This document shows, in pieces, positions 14,462-21,038 of a stretch of 39,017 bases of DNA. The translations under genes and the position numbers were made by a program. The stretch covers positions 1 through 39,017 of the forward strand of contig JALWQH010000049.1 of NCBI GenBank assembly GCA_027083135.1, written 5' to 3'. Origin of the DNA: Desulfurococcales archaeon. Lineage in GTDB: Archaea > Thermoproteota > Thermoprotei_A > Sulfolobales > WAQK01. The number at the start of each line of letters is the position of its first letter. The first letter of the stretch is position 1. The notes below the pieces were generated by a model. The model was not told the origin of the DNA. It did not search any database and saw only the letters and a list, made by a program, of their open reading frames with translations.

Positions 14462-14890
14462 CTAGAAGGGTTTAACAGGGGTTTCAGCCCCGCAGGCCTC
14501 GCATACGAGTATCCAGGCCTTCCCCCTCCTCTCAAGCCTCGTATCAGGCCTTCCACAGGTAGGGCATATGACATACTGCTTTACGAATAGCTGTATAAGC
14601 CTGTTAAGCGATGCTGCCGATACTCTTATGTTTATCATAAGTATCCCGCTGTCCTCATCATATGAGCCTGCTGCAGCTAGTTCTTTTAAGAGGTATCTCA
14701 TCAGTAGGCGTGGCTCACGCCTCAGCACGCCTGCAATCTCCCTGAAGTTTCTGACAAATGTGCGGTTGCCTATGTGCTCCACCTTTACAGGCGGAACCTC
14801 GAATCTCTCATGCCTGGCCTGCTTGCGCGGTATCTTGGAGTATAGTCTCTCCAACAGTGCATCATAGTTGAATGCTGCCTCGCCACTCAT
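14462..14890 (-). CDS. eif2b: Translation initiation factor aIF2, beta subunit
   Basis: 142 residues from ATG 14890 (MSGEAAFNYDALLERLYSKIP). It has the aIF2-beta core PPVKVEHIGNRTFVRNFREIAGVLRREP with helical groove, and the C-terminal zinc ribbon CPTCGRPDT...CEACGAETP. It binds the gamma subunit of the aIF2 heterotrimer that delivers initiator tRNA. The frame extends 17 codons upstream, but GGTAGGGAGGG just before ATG 14890 and the conserved N-terminus favour the shorter form. It is the first gene of the translation cluster. Confidence 0.95.
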   Translation of the reverse strand: MSGEAAFNYDALLERLYSKIPRKQARHERFEVPPVKVEHIGNRTFVRNFREIAGVLRREPRLLMRYLLKELAAAGSYDEDSGILMINIRVSAASLNRLIQLFVKQYVICPTCGRPDTRLERRGKAWILVCEACGAETPVKPF

Positions 14891-14925
14891 CTCCAAGCCC
14901 TCCCTACCTAGTGGTTCCCACAAGC

Positions 14926-14936
14926 TATTTAATATT
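14926..14936. promoter_or_regulatory. TATA-like element shared by two divergent genes
   Basis: TATTTAATATT lies about 35 bases from both aIF2-beta (minus, ATG 14890) and the ferritin-like gene (plus, GTG 14971). It reads as a TATA box in both directions, so it may serve both or be two overlapping promoters. Confidence 0.4.
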
Positions 14937-14970
14937 CTCACTGGAAAGATAATGAAGGCTTACCTGCCTA

Positions 14971-15384
14971 GTGGTGGAAGTATTGGATGAGCTTGAAGGA
15001 ATGATTAGAAGCGTGATCATGGATGAGGAGAGCGAGGCTGCTGCTTATTATAGGCTGGCCTCGCTGGCCGAGGCCGAGGATGTTAAGCGGACACTGCTAT
15101 CAATAGCTGAAGACTCAGTTGTCCACGCGGAAGTCATGAGGGGGATCCTCGCAGCATTGAGGAGGATAAGAGGCATGAGGAGGGAATTCAAGCCTGCTGA
15201 GGGAAGCCTCCTAGAGGAGCTTAAAGCCCATCTATCCATAGAGATCTTGGCGGGGGCTATGTATGATGATCTTAAACGCAGAGCCGACGTGGGTAGTATG
15301 AGGGCAGTGATAGAGGCCATTGAGCGTGAGGAGAAGAAGCATGAAAGGCTTGTTAGAAACATATTGGAGAGGATTTCAGCCTAA
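14971..15384 (+). CDS. Ferritin-like diiron protein (rubrerythrin-type four-helix domain)
   Basis: 137 residues, all helical. The diiron ligands can be read as a Glu in the first helix (MDEESEAAAYYRLA), an ExxH-like pair in the second (DSVVHAEVMRGIL), a Glu in the third (LSIEILAGAMYDDL) and EREEKKHERLV in the fourth. It lacks the rubredoxin domain of classic rubrerythrins, so a peroxide- or iron-handling role is inferred only. GTG 14971 is followed directly by a second GTG; no strong ribosome site is visible. It is divergent from the translation cluster. Confidence 0.8.
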   Translation: MVEVLDELEGMIRSVIMDEESEAAAYYRLASLAEAEDVKRTLLSIAEDSVVHAEVMRGILAALRRIRGMRREFKPAEGSLLEELKAHLSIEILAGAMYDDLKRRADVGSMRAVIEAIEREEKKHERLVRNILERISA

Positions 15385-15485
15385 ACGTGGAAATATTAGC
15401 CTTGATCCTACGGATCTATTCTAGAGGGGTTTCAAGGCGGTGGAAAACTGTGATGCTAGGCCGCACGGATAGATGCAAGCTAATA

Positions 15486-15499
15486 ATACCTGCAGGTAT
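15486..15499. repeat. 14-bp perfect palindrome ATACCTGCAGGTAT
   Basis: Lies in the 164-base gap between the ferritin-like gene and the methylthiotransferase gene, about 50 bases before the latter's start. It could be an operator for a dimeric regulator; I see no second copy in the window. Confidence 0.4.
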
Positions 15500-15548
15500 C
15501 AGGGTTTAGTATGCCTGGGCGGTGTGGAGAAGCTGTAGGGGATGAGGC

Positions 15549-16847
15549 GTGAAGCCGCCTAGGGTTTATATTGAAACATATGGATGTGCATTGAGCCATG
15601 CTGAGACCAGCATGATGGAATCCCTGCTTAAAAACAGGGGTATAAGCATAGTTGAAAGGCTCGAGGAAGCCGACGTCATAGTGATCAATACATGTATAGT
15701 TAGGGCTGAAACAGAGGATAAGATGAGGCGCCGGATCTCCCAGCTCTATGAGTACGCCTCCAAGAAGGGTAAGAAGCTCATAGTGGCTGGATGTATGGCT
15801 AGAGCTGAGCCCTACGTTATAAGCAGGATTGCCCCTAAAGCCAGCATGATCTCGCCTCAGAATACCCATAGAATAGTTGACGCTGTTCTAAGCCGGGATA
15901 GGAGGCTGTACCTGCTTGGGGAGAAACCCCGCAACACGTTATCGCTTGTGAGAAGAGGGCTTATAGGAATAGTGCCCATAGCTAACGGATGCCTAGGTAA
16001 CTGCAGCTTCTGTATAGTTAAGTGGGCTAGGAGGAGGCTTGTAAGCTATCCTCCCAGGCTCATAGTAGGTAATGTTGAGAGGCTTGTAGCTGAAGGCGTA
16101 AAGGAGATACAGATCACTGCTCCCGACACAGCTGTATACGGCTATGATCTAGGGAGGCCGATGCTGCCCGAACTCGTGGAGAGGATATCTGAGATAGAGG
16201 GGGATTTCATGATACGTGTTGGGATGATGACCCCTAACTACGCCTATAGAATAATAGATGGCCTCATAGAGGCCCTCAACAACCCCAAGGTATACAAGTT
16301 TGTCCACCTGCCCCTTCAGAGCGGAGATGATGGTGTGCTCAGAATAATGAGGAGGGAATACACTGTCGATGAGTATAGGTTGCTTGTAAGGGAGATTAGG
16401 GGGAAGGTTCCTGGAGTAAGCATAGCCACCGATATAATAGTAGGGCATCCAGGTGAAACCGAGGAGGCTTTTGAAAACACGCTTAGAGTGGTTAGGGAGC
16501 TAGGCTTTGAGAGGATACATGTAGCCCAGTATTCGATAAGGCCTCACACCGAGGCTGCATCTATGCGGCAGATACCCGAGCATGTGAAGAAGCAGCGTAG
16601 CCTTAGGCTTATGAGGCTTGCAGAGGAGATCGGCCTGAAGGCTCATAAGCCTTACATAGGACGCATTGTAGATGGAATAGTCGTCGAGCAGGGTAAAGGA
16701 GACACGCTTGTAGCCCGTCTTCCAAACTATATTCCACTCGTCTTCCCCGAGTCCCCCATGCTTATGGGTAGATGGTCTAGGTTTAGGGTTATGGACGCCA
16801 CATTCTATGATTTAAGAGGGCTCCCAGTACAGCCCGGCATTACTTAA
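15549..16847 (+). CDS. tRNA (N6-threonylcarbamoyladenosine37) methylthiotransferase, e-MtaB/CDKAL1 type
   Basis: 432-residue radical-SAM enzyme. It has the N-terminal UPF0004 domain with three Cys (YGCALSHAE, NTCIVRAET, AGCMARAEP) for an auxiliary 4Fe-4S cluster, the radical-SAM CLGNCSFC motif (about residues 148-155), and a C-terminal TRAM domain (YIGRIVDGIVVEQGKGDTLVAR). This is the archaeal/eukaryal subgroup that converts t6A37 to ms2t6A37 in tRNA. The start is GTG 15549 after GGGGATGAGG. The gene stands alone between the ferritin-like gene and a small membrane protein. Confidence 0.92.
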   Translation: MKPPRVYIETYGCALSHAETSMMESLLKNRGISIVERLEEADVIVINTCIVRAETEDKMRRRISQLYEYASKKGKKLIVAGCMARAEPYVISRIAPKASMISPQNTHRIVDAVLSRDRRLYLLGEKPRNTLSLVRRGLIGIVPIANGCLGNCSFCIVKWARRRLVSYPPRLIVGNVERLVAEGVKEIQITAPDTAVYGYDLGRPMLPELVERISEIEGDFMIRVGMMTPNYAYRIIDGLIEALNNPKVYKFVHLPLQSGDDGVLRIMRREYTVDEYRLLVREIRGKVPGVSIATDIIVGHPGETEEAFENTLRVVRELGFERIHVAQYSIRPHTEAASMRQIPEHVKKQRSLRLMRLAEEIGLKAHKPYIGRIVDGIVVEQGKGDTLVARLPNYIPLVFPESPMLMGRWSRFRVMDATFYDLRGLPVQPGIT

Positions 16848-16929
16848 CGGGAAGGCTATGCGCTACATATATATGGAGCCTGCAGTATTACTTAGCCCTG
16901 CATCTTTTAATCCAGTCTAGTCTTATAGG

Positions 16930-17280
16930 ATGCTCTACGGGGATGCAGGAATGATGGATGATGTCGCCTTAGAACTAAGCAGCAGCCTGGACTATATTAA
17001 AGAAGTTAATGCAGCCCTCTCCAATACTGTGAGGCTTATGAGGAGTGCTGAGGACGCACATCTTGTAAGCGACGGCTCCGCCGCGGGGAAGCTCTACAAG
17101 GCTGGGCTAAGCCTCATATTATTCGTGCCCGTACCCATAGCAAGCGAGGCAGCAGGCTTCATACTACTAGCGCTTGGAAAAATACTTTCGGAGCGCTCGA
17201 AAAAGCCTGTGGAGCTGAGACTCGACGAGCTCATGGATGCTACGTTAAAGGCTGCTGAAGACACACATTACTCCTTCTGA
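16930..17280 (+). CDS. Small protein with a hydrophobic hairpin, unknown function
   Basis: I do not recognise it. 116 residues from ATG 16930. An N-terminal helical part is followed by a hydrophobic stretch of about 30 residues (LSLILFVPVPIASEAAGFILLALG) that could be one membrane segment or a hairpin, then an acidic helical tail. CTTTTAATCC about 25 bases upstream would give a leaderless message from ATG 16930. GGGGATGCAGGA before ATG 16951 makes that a rival start. A TATA-like TACATATATATGG lies near 16864. Confidence 0.55.
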   Translation: MLYGDAGMMDDVALELSSSLDYIKEVNAALSNTVRLMRSAEDAHLVSDGSAAGKLYKAGLSLILFVPVPIASEAAGFILLALGKILSERSKKPVELRLDELMDATLKAAEDTHYSF

Positions 17281-17372
17281 ATACTTTCAGCCGCCCCTCA
17301 CCGCGCATCTGATTTACGGTCATCCTTAAAACATGTCTGCAGCCATAGCATCCTCTCCGGGGGAGAAGCCTC

Positions 17373-17564
17373 TTGCAGAGGATAGTGACCTTTAAGATGC
17401 CTGACGATATGTTGGAGAGGCTTGACGCCTATGCGGTTCGCAGGGGGATGGCTAGAAGCGAGGTTATAAGGGAGGCTATAATAGCCCTGCTTGCAAGAGA
17501 GGCTTATAAGGCTGGCTCCAGGAGAGATGTGAGGCTGGCCAGCCGGGCTACAAGCCTCCGATAA
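17373..17564 (+). CDS. Ribbon-helix-helix transcription regulator
   Basis: 63 residues of CopG/MetJ-like ribbon-helix-helix type: an N-terminal beta strand RIVTFKMPDDMLERL, the first helix, then RRGMARSEVIREAIIALLAR, the standard second helix. It forms DNA-binding dimers. The start is TTG 17373 with GGGGGAG seven bases upstream; GTG 17385 is possible but poorly spaced. No toxin gene is adjacent. The target is unknown. Confidence 0.75.
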   Translation: MQRIVTFKMPDDMLERLDAYAVRRGMARSEVIREAIIALLAREAYKAGSRRDVRLASRATSLR

Positions 17565-17600
17565 TCATTATATTCCCCTGATAGCTCATTCTAATCTGGT

Positions 17601-17713
17601 GCCGCCGTAGCTCAGCCTGGCGGAGCGCCGGACTCATACGGCCGCTGAAGGCTGGCCTGAGATCGGCCTGAGATATCCGGAGGTCCGGGGTTCGAAGCCC
17701 CGCGGCGGCACCA
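17601..17713 (+). tRNA. tRNA-Met (CAT, elongator-type) with 36-base intron
   Basis: Acceptor GCCGCCG/CGGCGGC, discriminator A, encoded CCA, D-arm GCTC...GAGC, T-arm CGGGG-TTCGAAG-CCCCG, anticodon stem CCGGA/TCCGG. Removing 17639-17674 gives loop CTCATAA. The bulge-helix-bulge is canonical: loop CTCA pairs with TGAG (17669-17672), and GGCCG pairs with CGGCC inside the intron. The first base pair G-C and the stem argue against the initiator. A tRNA-Ile2 read through a modified C34 cannot be fully excluded. The intron holds a tandem duplication of GGCCTGAGAT. Confidence 0.92.
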
Positions 17714-17722
17714 TATATTAAT
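17713..17722 (+). promoter_or_regulatory. TATA box overlapping the tRNA-Met 3' end
   Basis: ATATATTAAT starts at the last base of the encoded CCA and is centred about 30 bases before ATG 17748. It predicts a leaderless mRNA for the methyltransferase gene. Confidence 0.5.
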
Positions 17723-17747
17723 AATAAGGCTTCATCTAAGGGCTATT

Positions 17748-18344
17748 ATGGGCTGTGCTGAAATGCATGCTGATAATAGGTGGTTTGAAGCAAGGATAGT
17801 GTGGCTACCTATGAACGCCCTTACTGATCCACTATGGGTTCCATGGGTTCCCACAAGGAGGGAGCTCATGGATATTATCTTTAGTCTTGCAGGGCTAAGC
17901 GATAAGGATGTCTTCTATGATCTTGGGTCAGGTGATGGGAGAATGGTTGTTGAGGCTGCTAAGAGGGGGGTAAAGCTGGCTGTAGGGGTGGAGAAGAACC
18001 GTGAACTATACTTGAAGGCAGTTAAGCTTGCTGAAAGAGAGGGGGTTTCAAATAGGGTTTCATTCATAAATGGGGACTTCTTCTCTGTTAATATCTCTGA
18101 TGCCACGGTGGTTTACATGTATCTGTTAACCAGGGTTAACAGGCTTCTAGCCCCTAAGCTAGCATCCGAGCTTAGAAGCGGTGCTAGAATAGTGTCGCTT
18201 GACTTCGAGATCCCTGGGTGGAGGCCGCTGCAGATAGTTGAGGCAAGGATCGCTGGTATGGATCGCAAGTTATACCTATATGTTAAAGGAGTATCTGATC
18301 CGCCAATGATCCATGGCCTCATGCCCGGTATAAGGGGTAGATAG
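17748..18344 (+). CDS. SAM-dependent methyltransferase, aKMT4-like (protein lysine methyltransferase candidate)
   Basis: 198 residues with a seven-strand Rossmann methyltransferase core. The SAM loop YDLGSGDGRMV is at residues 57-67, an acidic ribose-binding strand AVGVEKNREL follows, and FINGDFFSV is next. The N-terminal VPWVPTRRELMDIIFSLAG resembles the PT-containing segment of crenarchaeal aKMT4, a Dot1-related enzyme that methylates chromatin and other proteins. That assignment is by family resemblance and moderate. No Shine-Dalgarno is seen; the TATA spacing fits a leaderless start at ATG 17748. ATG 17763 is an alternative. Confidence 0.75.
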   Translation: MGCAEMHADNRWFEARIVWLPMNALTDPLWVPWVPTRRELMDIIFSLAGLSDKDVFYDLGSGDGRMVVEAAKRGVKLAVGVEKNRELYLKAVKLAEREGVSNRVSFINGDFFSVNISDATVVYMYLLTRVNRLLAPKLASELRSGARIVSLDFEIPGWRPLQIVEARIAGMDRKLYLYVKGVSDPPMIHGLMPGIRGR

Positions 18345-18397
18345 CTTTCCTGCCTTTAAGCCTGGCTTCCATTCCGCCAGGCCTCTTTTACTGGAAT

Positions 18398-19285
18398 CTA
18401 AGTAGTTGTTGTTCCAGGGCCCTGCTCCCTACATATGAGCACCGAGGATGGTGAGTGGCGTAGCACCACGCTTAGAGTGCGGCCACGCAGTATTTCTGCC
18501 AGTCCCCTTCCCCTCTCCGGAGGACCCATTATTATGAGGGATGCATCTATTCTCACAGCGAAGTCCACTATGGCGTTTCCTGTTGTTCCCCGGAGTATGA
18601 GGCTTTTAGGATATAGGCCTGTCTTCCGTAAGGCCTTCACGTATTCGTCTAGCCTTGACCCCATGCTGGCTGTTTTTCTCCGAACCACGCTTACTATGAA
18701 GATCTCGGCTCCCGTGCTAAGCGCTATTGCTGCGGAGTGTCTAAGTATGCATGTCTCCGGACGGCTTAGATCAATTGCAGCAACTATTCTCCGGAAAATC
18801 AGGGGTTTTGCAACTATGCTTCTCCCTTTCTCATTATAGCTCACTATGTCTTTAACTATGAGCACAGGCTTGACAGCTGTTCTAGCAAGCTCCTCGCTGA
18901 CGCTTCCCAGGAGAATGGATTTAAACCAGCTTCTACCATGCGAGCCTGCAACTATTAGGTCAACGCTTAGCTTCTCAGCCAGCTCTGATATCACTGTGGC
19001 CGGCCATCCTCTACTCACAATCGAGCTTGCATCGAAGAGTTCCTTCAGCTTAGCCTCGTATTGCCTCAGCCTCCTCTCAGCCTCCTTCTCAGCTGCATTT
19101 AGAAGCGCGTTGACATCGTAGCCTGAGATCGGGTGCTCGTATTCACTGGGGTCAACCACGTGTACGAGTATTATTCTCCTTGTACCCAGGGCTTTCAGGC
19201 TCCTAAGCCACTCTACAAGCTTGTCTGAGACAGGTGAAAGATCCAGTGCTACGAGCACCTTCTCGTATCTTGCAGGCTCTATCAT
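18398..19285 (-). CDS. Tandem universal stress protein (two UspA domains)
   Basis: 295 residues made of two UspA domains (about 8-145 and 163-288). The first has the ATP-binding motif GSHGRSWFKSILLGSVS; the second has GPPERGRG...RGRTLSVVLRHSPSSVLI, a less canonical form. The start ATG overlaps the stop of the DUF1646 transporter gene upstream by four bases, so the two are translationally coupled. In bacteria and archaea UspA domains often regulate ion transporters, sometimes fused to them; a regulatory role for the partner transporter is inferred. Confidence 0.88.
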   Translation of the reverse strand: MIEPARYEKVLVALDLSPVSDKLVEWLRSLKALGTRRIILVHVVDPSEYEHPISGYDVNALLNAAEKEAERRLRQYEAKLKELFDASSIVSRGWPATVISELAEKLSVDLIVAGSHGRSWFKSILLGSVSEELARTAVKPVLIVKDIVSYNEKGRSIVAKPLIFRRIVAAIDLSRPETCILRHSAAIALSTGAEIFIVSVVRRKTASMGSRLDEYVKALRKTGLYPKSLILRGTTGNAIVDFAVRIDASLIIMGPPERGRGLAEILRGRTLSVVLRHSPSSVLICREQGPGTTTT

Positions 19286-20400
19286 ATCCTGAACACCTCC
19301 ACCACCACGAAGTATACTATGAGCAGCGCCATACCTATAGGTATCCCCCGCTTAGCCCATTCACCCGAGGATATCTGCAGCCTGCCTGCTGCAACAATGT
19401 TAGGTATGTTTCCAGGTATCAGCATTCCCCCCGATATTATTAGGCTTGTAAGCGCTGATCTTATCTGGTTTAATGTTAGGGATGGGCCTATCTCGGCTGC
19501 AGTGAGCGTAGCATTGTCTAGGACTGCTGAAACCATGTTTACCCAGTATAATATGTATCCAGGGATCTTGGAGAGATACCAGTTTATTAGGGGGGTGAAG
19601 CCGTGGCCTAGGAGCTCTAGCGCGGCTACAAACATATATACTCTTACTGCACGCATTATCACGCGGCCTAGTGTCTCAGTATACGTGGCTTTAAACACAC
19701 CCTCCCCTACGCTTCCAGCACGCTCCAACATGTACCCTGCATATATGGCTACGGCAACTATGCCTGGCACTAGGACTCTTCCAAGATGCGTGAAGAGGAA
19801 AGTGAATCCAGCATGGAAGGGCGGGCCGCTTAGCTTGGATATAGCTATGGTCGCCAGGGGCTCGCCTACAGGGGTCAGAGCGGCCCCCATTCCTATGGCG
19901 AAGGCTGACGCCACAGTATATCCTATCTTAGCCTCCCTACCTACAGGTAAGGCTGCTACAAGTTCTGCCAGTATGACCGCAGCAACTATGACTGAGATTA
20001 TGCTTGACGTGAGGCCTAGGAGCAGTGCTATGGCTATTCCAAAATATCTTGGGCCAAGCTTAGAGTACATGGAGGCTATGCCGCCATATATCTGCTCGTG
20101 GTAAGCATAGAAGGCGAGACCCGCTACGAGGACCACCTGGGTTATACCCATGGGTACTCCCTGAATGAAGAGGGGGGTCTTTAATGCCAGCAAGAACAGT
20201 TCTTTCAAAGCCTTAACTCCGAGCAGGCCCTTAAAGTACAGCAGGCCGACCGCAGTGAAACCCATAATGAGGAAGAAGAGTTCCAGATTGCCTTCTATAA
20301 TCTTAGACTTGAAGGGAAGCACGAGTACAAGCATAAGTATCAGTACAAGGCCTGCAGCAACCTCTGGTATGGGTTCCGGAGGTATGGCCTCTCCTATCAA
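19282..20400 (-). CDS. DUF1646 family putative cation transporter
   Basis: 372 residues, about ten membrane segments, matching DUF1646 (related to NhaD/ArsB-type ion transporters). Two re-entrant-like repeats are seen: GMGAALTPVGEPLATIAISKL and SAVLDNATLTAAEIGPSL followed by GGMLIPGNIPNIVAAGRL. The ion is not known from sequence; Na+ or another cation is the usual guess. The start is TTG 20400. A TATA element (GAGTATTTTATCC) lies at 20433-20445. It forms a two-gene operon with the universal stress protein. Confidence 0.85.
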   Translation of the reverse strand: MIGEAIPPEPIPEVAAGLVLILMLVLVLPFKSKIIEGNLELFFLIMGFTAVGLLYFKGLLGVKALKELFLLALKTPLFIQGVPMGITQVVLVAGLAFYAYHEQIYGGIASMYSKLGPRYFGIAIALLLGLTSSIISVIVAAVILAELVAALPVGREAKIGYTVASAFAIGMGAALTPVGEPLATIAISKLSGPPFHAGFTFLFTHLGRVLVPGIVAVAIYAGYMLERAGSVGEGVFKATYTETLGRVIMRAVRVYMFVAALELLGHGFTPLINWYLSKIPGYILYWVNMVSAVLDNATLTAAEIGPSLTLNQIRSALTSLIISGGMLIPGNIPNIVAAGRLQISSGEWAKRGIPIGMALLIVYFVVVEVFRI

Positions 20401-20501
20401 CTCTACGACCAGAGGCTAATGCACCCAGCCCCGGATAAAATACTCTTGCCCTATAATGATTTGATTGGCCGGGGGGTTAGGAGCCCTTCCTCCAGGCTGT
20501 G

Positions 20502-20696
20502 TGGTGGGCCCGGGGGGATTCGAACCCCCGACCTACGGGTCTCTCCGCCCAGCTCCAGTCGTATTTCATCCCCCTCTTAAAGGGGTCTCTAGACCCATAG
20601 ACGTGCATACGCCCTGGCTGGGCTCACGCCTGCAACTGGAGCATCGGCCCGCCCGAGAGAGCGGTCCGCCGCTCTGCCTGGCTGAGCTACGGGCCC
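20502..20696 (-). tRNA. tRNA-Trp (CCA) with two introns (30/31 and 37/38)
   Basis: Acceptor GGGCCCG/CGGGCCC, discriminator A, encoded CCA, D-arm GCTC...GAGC, T-arm GGGGG-TTCGAAT-CCCCC. Intron 1 (20643-20665, 23 bases) interrupts the anticodon stem after position 30. Its bulge-helix-bulge is canonical: CGGC pairs with GCCG, bulges GG/A and AT/G, inner helix CCGC/GCGG. Intron 2 (20541-20635, 95 bases) lies after position 37, with loop CTCC pairing GGAG. The mature anticodon arm is GCGGG-CTCCAGA-CCCGT, a standard archaeal tRNA-Trp. Intron 1 must leave first, because it splits the stem that intron 2 splicing needs. Confidence 0.93.
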
Positions 20697-20731
20697 ACCT
20701 CAGGGCACTAATTGAAAACTAGTGAGGCTTA

Positions 20732-20744
20732 GTTAATAAGGTTT
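20732..20744 (-). promoter_or_regulatory. Promoter element of tRNA-Trp (AAACCTTATTAAC)
   Basis: The 13-mer AAACCTTATTAAC on the minus strand, 36-48 bases before the tRNA 5' end, is identical to the one before the eL40 gene. It combines a BRE-like AAACC with a TTATTAA TATA box. Confidence 0.6.
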
Positions 20745-20761
20745 GGTCGCCTAGAAGCAGG

Positions 20762-20929
20762 CTACTTCTTGAAACCTGCGCCTCTCTTCTTAGGCCTTAG
20801 ATCCTTGCTGCCGCATCTCCTGCACTTCTTTGCGCCTGGAGGATTGAGGGCTCCGCACTTCCTGCACACCATCTTATTCAACACGCGTCTATACACTATC
20901 TCCAGCTTCACGGGATCAGTTATCGGCAT
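20762..20929 (-). CDS. rpl40e: Large ribosomal subunit protein eL40
   Basis: 55 residues. It begins [20 protein letters not shown] and has a zinc ribbon with four Cys, [20 protein letters not shown], then a basic tail ending [11 protein letters not shown]. This is archaeal eL40, equivalent to the protein fused to ubiquitin in eukaryotes. The short length is normal for the family. GGGGATAGTGG precedes ATG 20929, with the AAACCTTATTAAC promoter 32-44 bases upstream. It lies divergent from the endonuclease IV gene. Confidence 0.95.
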   Translation of the reverse strand: MPITDPVKLEIVYRRVLNKMVCRKCGALNPPGAKKCRRCGSKDLRPKKRGAGFKK

Positions 20930-20960
20930 CCACTATCCCCGCAAACCCTGTAGTAATAGG

Positions 20961-20973
20961 GTTAATAAGGTTT
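20961..20973 (-). promoter_or_regulatory. Promoter element of eL40 gene (AAACCTTATTAAC)
   Basis: Identical over 13 bases to the element before tRNA-Trp, and similar to AAAACTTATTAGG before the eS26 gene. Position fits a transcription start about 10 bases before ATG 20929. Confidence 0.6.
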
Positions 20974-21038
20974 CCATGCTGTTCTGAAGGCATTATTATT
21001 TTACCATGATTCTAGGTAATTATTGATGGGGCTATGAT

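Noticed and set aside
19319-20104. 261-residue plus-strand open frame opposite the DUF1646 transporter
   Set aside because: The minus-strand protein has clear family motifs and membrane segments; the plus frame is an anti-frame shadow rich in Ser/Ala/Pro.
20541-20635. C/D box guide RNA within the tRNA-Trp intron, as in euryarchaea
   Set aside because: GGGATGAAA resembles box C only weakly and there is no CTGA box D in the intron.
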